A stretch of 64,000 bases of DNA from [Pseudomonas] carboxydohydrogena (lineage in GTDB: Bacteria; Pseudomonadota; Alphaproteobacteria; Rhizobiales; Xanthobacteraceae), in contig NZ_CP113162.1 of the NCBI RefSeq assembly GCF_029030725.1, positions 1,672,501 to 1,736,500 of the forward strand. Direction: 5' to 3'. This document shows positions 51,001-59,659 of this stretch, piece by piece. Numbering within the stretch: the stretch's first letter is position 1; every line of letters begins with the position of its first letter. Under the pieces are notes generated by a model, which saw only the letters and a program-made list of their open reading frames with translations, did not search any database and was not told where the DNA came from. Both the position numbers and the translations under genes were made by a program.

Positions 51001-51602
51001 ATATTCGCGGCGCGGGCAATCTGCTCGGCGAGGAGCAGTCCGGTCACATCAAGGAAGTCGGCTTCGAGCTTTACCAGCAGATGCTGGAGGAGGAGATCCT
51101 CAATCTCAAGGCCGGCATCTCCGCGCCCGCGGAGGACCGCTGGTCGCCGCAAATCACGCTTGGCATGCCGGTGCTGATTCCGGAAGACTACGTTGCCGAC
51201 CTCGCGGTGCGGTTGTCGCTCTACCGGCGGCTCGCCGATCTGGAGACTGACGACGAGATCGCCGATTTCGGCGCGGAGATGCGCGATCGCTTTGGGCCAT
51301 TGCCGGACGAGGTTCGTTTCCTGTTCAGGCTCGCGTCGATCAAGAACTATTGCCGCCGTGCCAACATCGAGAAGCTCGATGCGGGCCCGAAGGGCGCATC
51401 CATCAGCTTCCGCAACAACAGCTTCGCGGAGCCGGAGCGCCTCGTCTATTTCATCCGGCAATACGGACAGGCCGCGAAAGTGCGGCCGGATATGAAGGTG
51501 GTATTCCTGCAAGAGTGGGCGACGCCGGAGGATCGCATGGAAGGCGTCACCGACATCCTTCGCCAGTTGGCTACTCTGGCGGAAGGCCGCAAGGCAGCGT
51601 GA
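48084..51602 (+). CDS. mfd: Transcription-repair coupling factor Mfd
   Basis: 1172 residues. Mfd removes stalled RNA polymerase from DNA lesions and recruits UvrA. The UvrB-like N-terminal domain is followed by an RNA-polymerase interacting region (VHVEHGIGRYIGLQTLDV), RICGDVGFGKTEVALRAA-type Walker A, IVDEEQHFG (DEEQ box), LTLSATPIPRTLQLALTG, and the helicase end QLRGRVGRSKLRAYALF. The ATG overlaps the sdhE stop, so it is translated as a coupled pair. Confidence 0.98.
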   Translation: MKSPVRSPAALLAPGRAVTLANTAEGAEGLIVSDLARAVAARKDAPAVSLAVLCRDGARMAQLARALEFFAPDVEVMQFPGWDCQPYDRVSPHGGILAQRLTTLARLSRLAGGGEKPLIVLTSVNAIVQRVPARDAMAAQALSVAPGHRVPMDSITAWLEHNGYSRTSTVREPGEYAVRGGILDLFPAGLDQPVRFDFFGDTLESIRTFDAETQRTLLDMRALDLVPVSEFQLTTETIRRFRMGYVAQFGAPDRDDQLYEAVSEGRRHPGMEHWQPLFVETMDTLFDYLHGTPLAIEAQAEDAVRERYKQIGDYYEARREAMEQPGGGAVYKPLPPDKLYLTENEWNERLAAQALARMTPFAMPEAETVIDIGARQGRDFAPERADAAVNVFESVVAHVNHLHVERKKVVVALWSEGSRERMASMLKDHKLVPLTNVNTWRMVQATPRNETMLAVVGLESGFETESIAVITEQDILGDRLVRARKSSRKVENFISEVTSLATGDLVVHVEHGIGRYIGLQTLDVSGAPHDCLELHYANNAKLYLPVENIELLSRYGSEQGGVELDRLGGGGWQARKAKLKNRIREIAGDLIKIAAERQVHEAPKFPVHQGLYDEFCARFSHDETEDQLGAITASLDDLNAGKPMDRLICGDVGFGKTEVALRAAFAVALEGKQVAVVVPTTLLARQHAKNFTERFRGFPVKVAQASRLVTAKELRETKKEMAEGGVDIVVGTHALLGKSVKFKNLGLIIVDEEQHFGVSHKERLKQLRAEVHVLTLSATPIPRTLQLALTGVRDLSIIASPPVDRLAVRTFVAPFDPLMIREALLRERYRGGQAFYVCPRIDDLAEAKEFLDKNVPEMKVAVAHGQMPPSVIEDIMSAFYDGKFDILLSTTIVESGLDIPNANTLIVHRADMFGLAQLYQLRGRVGRSKLRAYALFTLPAKRAITAQAERRLKVLQSLENLGAGFQLASHDLDIRGAGNLLGEEQSGHIKEVGFELYQQMLEEEILNLKAGISAPAEDRWSPQITLGMPVLIPEDYVADLAVRLSLYRRLADLETDDEIADFGAEMRDRFGPLPDEVRFLFRLASIKNYCRRANIEKLDAGPKGASISFRNNSFAEPERLVYFIRQYGQAAKVRPDMKVVFLQEWATPEDRMEGVTDILRQLATLAEGRKAA

Positions 51603-51609
51603 GTTTTTT

Positions 51610-51680
51610 CGTCATTGCGAGGAGCGCATGCGACGAAGCAATCCAGATAACTGGATTGCTTCGCTTCGCTCGCAATGACG
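51610..51680. repeat. Palindromic repeat element, copy 2
   Basis: CGTCATTGCGAGGAGCGC... and CTGGATTGCTTCGCTTCGCT... with AATCCAG/CTGGATT touching around a four-base loop. It sits between convergent mfd and the PRC-barrel gene, where it could form a long stem in RNA from either side. Confidence 0.93.
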
Positions 51681-51691
51681 GCAAGCTGGAT

Positions 51692-52126
51692 TTAGCCAGT
51701 GGTCGGATATTTGAACTCCGGCGCGGCCTTGAGCGCCTCCTTGGTGGTGTTCATCGTGGCCTTCCACTTCTTGCTGGCCTGATCGTAGGCCACATGCACC
51801 GAGGACGGAGCGACCGCGACGTAGTGCTCGCCCATGCCGAGGAAGCCGCCGACCGACAGGATCAGCGCCTGCACCTGATTGTCCTTGGTAATGGCGATGT
51901 CGGAGATTTCGCCGATCGATTCATTGTTCTGGTTATAGACGTTCAGGCCCTTCAGCCTGGATGTGAACATCTCGTCGCTGGAGACGCGCGCAAACGCCGG
52001 CGTTGAAGACGGCGCGCTGCCGGTCGTCGCCGCGGGCGAAGTGGCCGAAGGACTCATCGTCGACTGGGCGAAAGCCGGTGCGGCGATCAATGCGGCGGTG
52101 AGACCGAGCAATACAGTTTTCTTCAT
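51692..52126 (-). CDS. Exported PRC-barrel domain protein
   Basis: 144 residues with GAGGAGG six bases before the ATG. Signal peptide MKKTVLLGLTAALIAAPAFA, a Ser/Thr/Ala linker, then a PRC-barrel: SRLKGLNVYNQNNESIGEIS, VQALILSVGGFLGMGEHYVA, and a conserved end TMNTTKEALKAAPEFKYP. Such proteins are frequent in Bradyrhizobiaceae; the function is unknown, perhaps envelope stress related. Confidence 0.9.
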   Translation of the reverse strand: MKKTVLLGLTAALIAAPAFAQSTMSPSATSPAATTGSAPSSTPAFARVSSDEMFTSRLKGLNVYNQNNESIGEISDIAITKDNQVQALILSVGGFLGMGEHYVAVAPSSVHVAYDQASKKWKATMNTTKEALKAAPEFKYPTTG

Positions 52127-52190
52127 GGACAACCTCCTCAATTGGATTAACGAGGGCCCAATGCGGAGGGGTTGTGTTCGTTCCGCGCCG

Positions 52191-53432
52191 TTACGATGCG
52201 GCCTGTGCATCGGCCAGGCGCAGGCGCGCAAGCAGCGATGCCTCGGAATCATTGGGCAGGAGCGATGTTACTGCGACATCGGGCGTGAGCTTGCCGTTCG
52301 GTTTCGGTCCGACGACAGTTTGTTTCAGAACGCTGGCAAGGCGCCGTGCGATGGAACGTGCATCGACGATGCTCGTTCCGGCGAATGCGACAACGATGGT
52401 TCCATCGCCCTGCAATGTTCCGAAGTCCATCCTTCGCATCAGTTGGCCGACGATGCGCGCCGCGTCGAAGCGCGAGCGGTCGTTGTGGGTGGATAGGGTA
52501 AAACTTGCGACCGACAGGCCCGCGCCTTGTGCATGAGCGTCTTCGATCGAGCGTGTAAGATCGCGGGTGAAAGCGCCTTCGGTCAGAAGTCCGGTGCGCG
52601 GATCGAGCAGGCCGCCGGCCTCGATCGAGCGCGAGGCTCGCTCCAGCCGTGCCTCGAAAGCCTTTTGCCGGATCAGCGGAACCGCGATAGCGACCGTGCT
52701 TGCGGCATCCGCGCCGCCGGCTTCAAGGTTGGGAAGGTCATAAGGATGGAGCGGCAACGGCACGCCCGAGACGATGACCGGCAGGTTGCGGTGGCGCGAA
52801 TCCTCCGAGAGCACTTGCAGGAATGCTTCGACAACGCGCTGCGTGAAACCGCCGCCGATCACGATGCCGTCGAGCGTGCGGGCATTGAGATGCTTAGCCG
52901 CCTGTTCGATGCTGAGAGCCCCGACGATGCCCATCCGTTCACCCAGCGCAACGGACAACGCGGGAAACGAGCCCCCGCGTCCGGCCAGGAGCACGGTTGC
53001 GTCCTGCAAGGGATCGTCGGCGGGCATCTGCAAGTCGGTGAGACGGATATCGCGCGCCCGCCGCAAAACGGTCGCGTGCATGGCGCGCAGCCGCAGCGCG
53101 GCGTTCAGGCGCGAGGCCAGACGGCGCGCGCCGCGGCCGCCGATCTCTGTCAGCGGCAGTGCGTTGTGAGGTAGAGTTGCGCTTCCTGGATCAATCGCGA
53201 TCAGCGGCACGTAGGGACTTAAGGTTTCGACGCGGCGGGCGATGTCCTTGATCGCGGCGGGCTCATGCGCTCCCGCGACGATCACTGCGCATGGTTTCAC
53301 GCGCGCGATTGCGGCTTCCGCTTCCTGCCACGTGCTGTCCACGGCGGGGAAGATCTTCGCGGCCGACAGAGCCTTGTAGAGCGGGGCGTATGTTCCGTTG
53401 GAGACGACGACGATGGGGCCGGACTGGGACAT
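52191..53432 (-). CDS. Protein with receiver-like region and degenerate GGDEF domain
   Basis: 413 residues. The N-terminal half looks like one or two receiver-type folds (VVVSNGTYAPLYKALSAAKI; DATVLLAGRGGSFPALSVAL), followed by a GGDEF-like domain starting DPRTGLLTEGAFTRDLTRSI. Where active diguanylate cyclases have GGDEF, this protein has QGDGTIVVAF, so the catalytic Glu/Asp and metal site are missing. It may bind GTP or c-di-GMP, or act as a scaffold, without synthesising it. Downstream, 64 bases away, lies the PRC-barrel gene on the same strand. Confidence 0.78.
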   Translation of the reverse strand: MSQSGPIVVVSNGTYAPLYKALSAAKIFPAVDSTWQEAEAAIARVKPCAVIVAGAHEPAAIKDIARRVETLSPYVPLIAIDPGSATLPHNALPLTEIGGRGARRLASRLNAALRLRAMHATVLRRARDIRLTDLQMPADDPLQDATVLLAGRGGSFPALSVALGERMGIVGALSIEQAAKHLNARTLDGIVIGGGFTQRVVEAFLQVLSEDSRHRNLPVIVSGVPLPLHPYDLPNLEAGGADAASTVAIAVPLIRQKAFEARLERASRSIEAGGLLDPRTGLLTEGAFTRDLTRSIEDAHAQGAGLSVASFTLSTHNDRSRFDAARIVGQLMRRMDFGTLQGDGTIVVAFAGTSIVDARSIARRLASVLKQTVVGPKPNGKLTPDVAVTSLLPNDSEASLLARLRLADAQAAS

Positions 53433-53531
53433 TTTTTACTCAGGTCGCAAAATCAGCCTCCATCCTACCGGACGCGGCCTTAATGCGCCGTCAACGCCGA
53501 TTGCCACGAATCCCGAAAATGTAATGAATAC

Positions 53532-55043
53532 TTACGCTTGACGCTCGCGCTGGCGGAAAGCTTCCGTCATCAGCGGATTGAGGCCGAGTTCTGCGAGGGC
53601 GCCGCGCGCCCGGGCATTCTCGTTCGAGCGCCCGGCGAGGCGGAAGCCGTTAATGGGATCGGGCAGGGCCATCATCACCGTGCCGGGCGATAGCCGACGC
53701 GCCCATTGTTCGAGATCGTCCTCGCGGAAGCGATAGCCGCCGACATTGGCTATGCCGGCGGGCGTGCCGGTCAGCGTGATGTGCCCGTCCGGGTTCGCGC
53801 GCTTGGCGGGATAGCCGGTATCGACATAGTCGGCGCTGGGCTCTGCCCGCATCAGGGAGGTGTCGGCCTTTGGCGGAGGGCGATAGGCCGCGAGCGTCAC
53901 CATCGGCCCCCGCAGGCCGAGCGTGCCTTTCGGCGTCAGCAGCAATTCACCCGCGCGGGCTGCGTCGTGGTGGGTCAGCGTCACCGGCGCGGCCGTGCCG
54001 TCGTCGAGGCGGTTGAGCGCGAACAGGCCCATTTCTCCGAACAGATAGACATCGGTGAGTGCCGCCGACTTCGCCTTCCAGTCCGGGCTGGCCGAAACAC
54101 GTTCCGGCGTCCGCCACAGCCCGATGACATGATGCAGCGATGGCTGTGCGTCGATGGCTGCGGATTCCGACATCCGCAATGCGAGTTCGGCGGGCCCGAT
54201 CAGCGTGTCGCAATTGCCTGCGCGGATCTGCTCGGCCAGCACCTGCGGATCGAAGGGATGATGCAGGCGCAGCGAGCCGCCGCTCAACAACCACAGCACG
54301 ACGGATGACGTGAGCCCCGCAAACGAGGACAGCAGCGCCGTCGAGATGATCCGCGCGGCGGAGGGAAGGGCGCTTTCCATGTAGATGGCCAATCCGCCCG
54401 CGATCAGGTTCACATGGCTGCGCGGCACCGCGACCATCCCGTTCCGGGTGATGTCGAACGAGGCAACGGCGGCCTTGCGGGCGTTGATCGAGAGATTGGG
54501 CGCGAAGGATTCCCGCTGCCGCCAATCGAGCGGCGTCATGCCGTCGGGCAGCGCCTCGCCGAAGCCCATCACATGCCGGATCGAGAACGCCTCGGCGGCG
54601 GCGTTCATCGCAAGGTCGGCATGGTCGATCAGTTCGATCCGCCCGGCGGTGACGATGGCGCGCGCGCCGACGCGGTTCAAGGCTTCTGCCAGTTCGGCCT
54701 GCCGCCAGAGCTGCGGCAGCAGCGCCACCACCAGCCCCGCGCGCCATGCCGCGAGCAGCGTCAGCGGGAATTCGACGGTGTTGGGCAGTTGCACCGCGAC
54801 GATGGACCCGGCCGGAAGCCCCGCGCGGATGAATTGCGAGGACAGCGAGGCGACTGCGGCTTCAGACTGCGCGTAGGTGAGTTCGACAGGCTCTTCGCCG
54901 GTGATGCGGCGCTTGTTCGGCGGATCGCACAGAGCAAGCGCATCGGGCGTGCGCTCGGCCGTGCGCGAGAACAGGTCGTACAGCGTCGGGGACCTGTCCG
55001 GCATCGATACGCTGGTGTCGGGAGTGTCCGTCGCGTCGGTCAC
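53532..55043 (-). CDS. Degenerate adenylate-forming (acyl-CoA synthetase-like) protein
   Basis: 503 residues from the GTG at 55043, which overlaps the upstream gene's stop (GTGA). The fold is clearly that of class I adenylate-forming enzymes (LYDLFSRTAERTPDALALCD; LAAWRAGLVVALLPQLWRQA; GYRFREDDLEQWARRLSPG), but the phosphate loop (usually TSGTTGxPK) is DITRNGMVAVPRSH, and the usual YRTGD and C-terminal PKTxxGK lysine are replaced by YVDTGYPAKRA and an unrelated tail. ATP-dependent activation is therefore doubtful. It shares a transcript with the binding-protein gene upstream. Confidence 0.75.
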   Translation of the reverse strand: MTDATDTPDTSVSMPDRSPTLYDLFSRTAERTPDALALCDPPNKRRITGEEPVELTYAQSEAAVASLSSQFIRAGLPAGSIVAVQLPNTVEFPLTLLAAWRAGLVVALLPQLWRQAELAEALNRVGARAIVTAGRIELIDHADLAMNAAAEAFSIRHVMGFGEALPDGMTPLDWRQRESFAPNLSINARKAAVASFDITRNGMVAVPRSHVNLIAGGLAIYMESALPSAARIISTALLSSFAGLTSSVVLWLLSGGSLRLHHPFDPQVLAEQIRAGNCDTLIGPAELALRMSESAAIDAQPSLHHVIGLWRTPERVSASPDWKAKSAALTDVYLFGEMGLFALNRLDDGTAAPVTLTHHDAARAGELLLTPKGTLGLRGPMVTLAAYRPPPKADTSLMRAEPSADYVDTGYPAKRANPDGHITLTGTPAGIANVGGYRFREDDLEQWARRLSPGTVMMALPDPINGFRLAGRSNENARARGALAELGLNPLMTEAFRQRERQA

Positions 55044-56860
55044 GGAGTCTGTTTCTGTAAGTTGAACCACCACGTCTCCGGAAGATAGCCGGAAAGCGCA
55101 GTACGGGAAGGAGATTTTATACGATTCCAGCGCGCGATCCATTGCGCCGGCGGGTTGTACAAGGGAATTGCGTAGGCCCCGGACATCAGGACACGGTCAA
55201 GGGCACGGACCGCATCGACGAAGTCCGGCCGTTCCCTTGCCTCCAGCATGGCGTTGATCGCGGCATCGATCGCGGGGTCGCGGGCGCCCATGTAGTTGCG
55301 GGTGCCCGGCGTGTCGGCGGCCTGCGAGCCCCAGTAGAACGCCTGCTCGTTGCCGGGTGACAGCGATTGGTCCCAGCGGTTCTGGATCATGTCGAAGTCG
55401 TAGGCGAGACGGCGCTGGTCGAACTGCACCGCATCGACCACCCGCACCGACACCTCGATGCCCGCGCGCTTGAGGTCACGCGAATAGGCCAGCGCGATCC
55501 GCTCCTGATCGCGGGTGCTGACGAGAATTTCAAAGCTCAGCGGTTCGCCGGTCTCGCGGTTGCGCAGATGCGTGCCCTTGAACTCGTAGCCGGCTTGCTC
55601 CAGCAGCGTCAGGGCTGCGCGCAGCGCCTTGCGGTCGCGCCCGGAGCCGTCCGTGACCGGCAGGCGATAGCGTCCGTCCATGATGTCGGGCCGAACGCTC
55701 GCGGCATAGGGCGCGAGGATCTCGCGTTCATGCGCGGAGGCGGGGCGGCCTTCGGCGGACAGCTCCGACCCCGCGAAATAGCTCGGCGAGCGGCTGTAGA
55801 GGCCGAAGAAGTAATTGCGGTTGATCCATTCGAAGTCGAACAGCAGCGTCAACGCCTGCCGGACCCGGATATCGGCAAACACCGGGCGGCGAGTGTTGAA
55901 CACCAGAAATTCCGAGGGGCGCGGAGTGCCGGTCTTGACCGTGTCGCGGATCACCTCGCCGTTGCGGGCGGCGGGGAAGTCGTAACCCTCGTGCCAGCGC
56001 AACGGCTCGTTCTCGTTGCGGAAATCGTACAGTCCGCGCTTGAACGCCTCGAAGGCGCCATTGGCCTCGCGGTAGAAGTCGAGCCGGACCTCGTCAAAAT
56101 TCCACAGGCCCCGGGCCACCGGCAGGTCGCGCCCCCAGTAATCCGGGTTGCGCGTCAGGGTGACGCTGGCGCCGGGCCGGACCTCCGTGACGCGGTAGGG
56201 GCCGGAGCCGAGCGGGGCGGTCATCGAGGTGTCCTCGAAGGTATCGACGTTGACGGCCTTTTGGGAAAACACCGGCATCAGTCCGAGGATCAGCGGCAGT
56301 TCGCGGTCCGCCTCGCCGCCGAAATCGAAACGGACGGTCTGCGCGTCGAGCGCGCGCGCATCCTTCACCTTGGAATAGTACAGCCGGTGATTGGGGCGGC
56401 CATGGTCGCGCATCAACTGCCAGGAGAACAGCACGTCCTGCGCTGTCACCGGGGTGCCGTTCGAGAACCGCGCCGCCGGATTGATATGGAAGGCGACATA
56501 GCTGCGGGCCTCATTGGTCTCGATGCTGTCGGCGAGCAGGCCGTAAAGCGAGAACGGCTCGTCATTGTTGCGCGCCATCAGGCTCTCGACCACGTAGCCC
56601 CGAATTTGTTGCACCGCGATGCCCCTCACGATGAACGGGTTCAGGCTGTCGAATGTGCCGAGCAGGCCGAAGGTCAGGCGGCCACCTTTCGGAGCGTTTG
56701 GATTGACATAGGGAAGGTTCTTAAAGTCGTTTGGCAGCGCCGGTTTGCCGTGCATGGCAATGGAGGGGGCCGGCTCGGCCTGCGCCCACGCGCCGGCAAG
56801 TGCTGCGCCAAGGACGGCGACAAACATCAGCAGGAGGCGTCGGAGCGCGAGGGCTTTCAT
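55040..56860 (-). CDS. Extracellular solute-binding protein, oligopeptide type (SBP_bac_5)
   Basis: 606 residues with a signal peptide (LLMFVAVLGAALAGAWAQAE). The mature part shows SIAMHGKPALPNDFKNLPYV, GGRLTFGLLGTFDSLNPFIV, ARFSNGTPVTAQDVLFSW and GSGPYRVTEVRPGASVTLTR, characteristic of family 5 binding proteins, closest in feel to YejA. These bind peptides or opines for ABC import. The permease and ATPase genes are absent here. The downstream gene starts on its stop codon. Confidence 0.93.
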   Translation of the reverse strand: MKALALRRLLLMFVAVLGAALAGAWAQAEPAPSIAMHGKPALPNDFKNLPYVNPNAPKGGRLTFGLLGTFDSLNPFIVRGIAVQQIRGYVVESLMARNNDEPFSLYGLLADSIETNEARSYVAFHINPAARFSNGTPVTAQDVLFSWQLMRDHGRPNHRLYYSKVKDARALDAQTVRFDFGGEADRELPLILGLMPVFSQKAVNVDTFEDTSMTAPLGSGPYRVTEVRPGASVTLTRNPDYWGRDLPVARGLWNFDEVRLDFYREANGAFEAFKRGLYDFRNENEPLRWHEGYDFPAARNGEVIRDTVKTGTPRPSEFLVFNTRRPVFADIRVRQALTLLFDFEWINRNYFFGLYSRSPSYFAGSELSAEGRPASAHEREILAPYAASVRPDIMDGRYRLPVTDGSGRDRKALRAALTLLEQAGYEFKGTHLRNRETGEPLSFEILVSTRDQERIALAYSRDLKRAGIEVSVRVVDAVQFDQRRLAYDFDMIQNRWDQSLSPGNEQAFYWGSQAADTPGTRNYMGARDPAIDAAINAMLEARERPDFVDAVRALDRVLMSGAYAIPLYNPPAQWIARWNRIKSPSRTALSGYLPETWWFNLQKQTP

Positions 56861-57117
56861 CCGGTCCCGTGTTCCTTGCGATTCGCCGGGCGATGGCGAA
56901 CGCTATCACGAGGCGTCCGGACGATTTCCGGCAACAGGACAAAAACCCAAAAAATCATTGTTGGCATTGATCTTTCCGCCTGCCGTTGTATGAAGGCGGG
57001 CGATTCCGATCAGTCGCGTGTGTTGTCACGCATCCGCCTCATTTGGCTCCGAGACAGCGCCTCATCGGCGACGCTCTCCATAAGGGTGGCAGCGCTTAGT
57101 CAGAAAGGGTTTTCACT

Positions 57118-57876
57118 ATGAATTTCCGGAACTTGGCCGCGCAGGCCGCGCCGCGCGGACGGAGGTTCGCCGCAGTATTTCTGGCCGCCGCGGCCATGAT
57201 CGCCCTGCCGGTGGCCGATGCGAGCGCCCAGGCACAGCCGGCCCCCAAGGGGAAGGCCGCGCCGAAAGCGGCTCCGAAGGCGGCACCCGCCCAGCCCCAG
57301 CAGCCCGCGCAGGGCCAGCAGCAGCCGGAGCAGCAGGTTCAGCTCATTTACGGTCAGTGGACCAAGTTCTGTCTCAAGGGTCAGGATGCCAACGCCAAGC
57401 AGGTCTGCTTCACCGGCAAGGACGGCCGCATCGAGTCCGGCCAGCCCGTCATCGCGGCCGTCATCATCGAGCCGGAAGGCGAGCCCAAGAAGATCCTGCG
57501 CGTGACGCTGCCGCTCGGCATGCAGCTCGCCTACGGCACCCGCATTGTCGTCGACAGCAACCCGCCGCTGCAAAGCCCCTATGTGATCTGCTTCGCCAAC
57601 GGCTGTATGTCCGATTACGAAGTCACCGCCGATCTTCTGAACCACATGAAGAAGGGCCAGAACCTCGTCGTGCAGGCGATCAACTCCAATGGCGCGCCGC
57701 TGACGCTGCCGCTGCCGCTGGCCGAGTTCGCCAAGGCTTATGATGGCCCTCCGACCGACCCGAAGGTGTTCGAGGAGAACCAGAAGAAATTGCAGGACGA
57801 GTTGCAGAAGCGTGCGGCGGAAGCCCGCCAGCGGCTCGAGAGCCAGACCAACACAACCCCGCCCGCCGGCAAGTAA
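57118..57876 (+). CDS. Invasion-associated locus B (IalB) family protein
   Basis: 252 residues: signal peptide ending near ADASAQ, a Lys/Ala/Pro then Gln-rich linker (about residues 40-75), then the IalB domain with YGQWTKFCLKGQDAN, CFTGKDGRIESG, LPLGMQLAYGTRIVVD and YVICFANGCMSDYEV. The four Cys usually form disulfides. The end is a charged coiled coil (EENQKKLQDELQKRAAEARQ). Named after a Bartonella factor, but in free-living bacteria the role is unknown. Confidence 0.92.
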   Translation: MNFRNLAAQAAPRGRRFAAVFLAAAAMIALPVADASAQAQPAPKGKAAPKAAPKAAPAQPQQPAQGQQQPEQQVQLIYGQWTKFCLKGQDANAKQVCFTGKDGRIESGQPVIAAVIIEPEGEPKKILRVTLPLGMQLAYGTRIVVDSNPPLQSPYVICFANGCMSDYEVTADLLNHMKKGQNLVVQAINSNGAPLTLPLPLAEFAKAYDGPPTDPKVFEENQKKLQDELQKRAAEARQRLESQTNTTPPAGK

Positions 57877-57895
57877 CGGCGGCGAAAGCGGTCAA

Positions 57896-57926
57896 GAAAA
57901 GGCGCGCAGTAATGCGCGCTTTTTTA
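57896..57926. terminator. Bidirectional terminator between ialB-like gene and hspQ
   Basis: GGCGCGCA (57901-57908) pairs with TGCGCGCT (57913-57920) around GTAA, with TTTTTT on the plus side and TTTTCTT on the minus side, so both convergent genes can use it. Confidence 0.85.
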
Positions 57927-57954
57927 TTGGCTCAGTGAGAAGAGAGCGTCGGCT

Positions 57955-58284
57955 CTAGTTCAGGGACAGATTGCGCTGGCGATATCCGCCCGCCTTGTCC
58001 TTGATGAAGATTTCCGACACCTGCGAGTGACGAACCGGATCGCCGGTCTCGTCCGGCAGCAGGTTCTGCTCGGAGACATAGGCGATGTATTCGGAATCCG
58101 AGTTCTCGGCCAGCAGATGATAGAATGGCTGGTCCTTGTGCGGACGCATCTCCTCGGGGATCGAGAGCCACCACTCTTCGGTGTTGTTGAATTCGGGATC
58201 GATGTCGAAGATCACGCCCCGGAATGAAAAGGAGCGGTGACGGACAACCTGGCCGATCTGGAATTTCGCGGTTCGTGCTTTCAT
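57955..58284 (-). CDS. hspQ: Heat-shock protein HspQ
   Basis: 109 residues from the ATG at 58284 (MKARTAKFQIGQVVRHRSFS). FRGVIFDIDPEFNNTEEWW, MRPHKDQPFYHLLAENSDSE and AYVSEQNLLPDETGDPVRHS are the family's conserved stretches. HspQ enhances Lon-mediated proteolysis in enterobacteria; the alphaproteobacterial role is probably similar. The upstream ribosome site is weak. It lies between two convergent/codirectional neighbours with no shared operon. Confidence 0.95.
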   Translation of the reverse strand: MKARTAKFQIGQVVRHRSFSFRGVIFDIDPEFNNTEEWWLSIPEEMRPHKDQPFYHLLAENSDSEYIAYVSEQNLLPDETGDPVRHSQVSEIFIKDKAGGYRQRNLSLN

Positions 58285-58357
58285 CGTGAGTCTGCGGTAG
58301 ATCGAAATTGTGGCTGTTGCTGGGTGAAATATCGCAAATCGCGGCCCCCGATACCAG

Positions 58358-59551
58358 TCAGGCCGAGCGTCGCCACCAGGGGGCAAGCCCCTCGCGCATG
58401 GCGAAACGGCGCAGCGGATCGGCGATATTGAGAAGATGAAGGCCCACCGCCCGCATCATCTGCACGGGCAGGAAGCCGGAGAGCAGCGAGCGGTTGGCGA
58501 TATCGATCACCGCCGTGCGGCTTGCGATATCGGCGCTGCGGCTTCGCGAGTATTGCGACATCACGTCATCCGAGCCGGGGTCTGTGCCGGCCTGATGGGC
58601 CGCCGTGATAACCCGCACGAAATCGGCGGCATCGCGCAGCCCGAGATTGAGGCCCTGCGCGCCGATCGGCGGAAAAACATGAGCGGCCTCGCCAAGCAGG
58701 GCGATGCGGTGCGCGGCGAGTGCGGCCGGGCTTTGCATCGTCAGCGGGAAAACGTGACGCTCTCCCTCCGCGCGCATCTTGCCGAAAATCGAGTGCGCCT
58801 GACGCTCCGCGCGCAGGCCGAGTTCATCGTCGGACAGCGATTGCAGTTGCGCGGCCTCGTCCGGCGTCGTCACCCAGACGATGCTCGAGCGAAGGCCAGG
58901 CAATGGCACGAACACGCGCGGGCCGTGAGGCGTGTGGAATTCAGTCGAGATGTTGTCGTGAGGGCGTGTATGCGTGGTGTTGAAGGTGACGGCGGCCTGT
59001 TCAAGGGTGCGCGTGCGCAGGTCGATGCCCGCGCTGCGGCGCGCAAGCGAATTACGTCCGTCCGCGCCGCCGACGATCGCGGCATTGATATGTGCACCGT
59101 TCTTTGTCGCGATCCCGGCAGATGAATCGCCGCCATCGATGGTGCTGGCGTCGTCATCGTAACGCACGAGGTTGGTCAATTCACAAGCGCGTTCCTCAAG
59201 GGCCGCAACAAGTATCCGGTTCTCGATGTTGTAGCCGAACGTCTCCTCTCCGATCTCGTGAGCCGACAGTCGAACCTCGGGCGCGCGCACCAGCCGTCCG
59301 GTGTCGTCGATCAGCCGCATCACCCGCAAAGCGGCCGCCTGCTGTTCGCAGCGGGGCCAGACCTCCAGCGACCTCAGAAAATCGATTGAGCCGCCGAGCA
59401 GGGCGGTGGTGCGGTTGTCGCTATAGGCGACCTTGCGGGCGATCAATGTGGTGGGAACGCCGTTCTGCGCAAGCCCGATGGCCGCGGCGAGGCCGACAGG
59501 GCCGCCACCGACGATGGCAACGTCAAAATGAGGGAAACCGGGCGTGTTCAT
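58358..59551 (-). CDS. UbiH/UbiF-family FAD-dependent hydroxylase
   Basis: 397 residues. HFDVAIVGGGPVGLAAAIGL is the FAD-binding start, GGADGRNSLARR the middle DG motif, and LLGEAAHVFPPIGAQGLNLG the last FAD motif (with Glu where many have Asp). This is the ubiquinone-ring hydroxylase branch, probably UbiL or UbiH type; the exact ring position cannot be decided by eye. Likely acts on the inner face of the membrane. It is divergent from pcs. Confidence 0.88.
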   Translation of the reverse strand: MNTPGFPHFDVAIVGGGPVGLAAAIGLAQNGVPTTLIARKVAYSDNRTTALLGGSIDFLRSLEVWPRCEQQAAALRVMRLIDDTGRLVRAPEVRLSAHEIGEETFGYNIENRILVAALEERACELTNLVRYDDDASTIDGGDSSAGIATKNGAHINAAIVGGADGRNSLARRSAGIDLRTRTLEQAAVTFNTTHTRPHDNISTEFHTPHGPRVFVPLPGLRSSIVWVTTPDEAAQLQSLSDDELGLRAERQAHSIFGKMRAEGERHVFPLTMQSPAALAAHRIALLGEAAHVFPPIGAQGLNLGLRDAADFVRVITAAHQAGTDPGSDDVMSQYSRSRSADIASRTAVIDIANRSLLSGFLPVQMMRAVGLHLLNIADPLRRFAMREGLAPWWRRSA

Positions 59552-59659
59552 GAGGGTGCGATAACAGCTTTTTTAGCGCGGGTCGATGTCGGGAACGGCG
59601 GCTTCCGGGCGCAAGAGTTGCAGTGCAAGCCCAGCACAATCCTGTTAATTGTGGGGTGG

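Noticed and set aside
49737-51512. A 591-codon open frame on the minus strand inside mfd
   Set aside because: Same reason: a high-GC reverse shadow of a conserved gene, rich in Arg, His and Ala, without domain signals.
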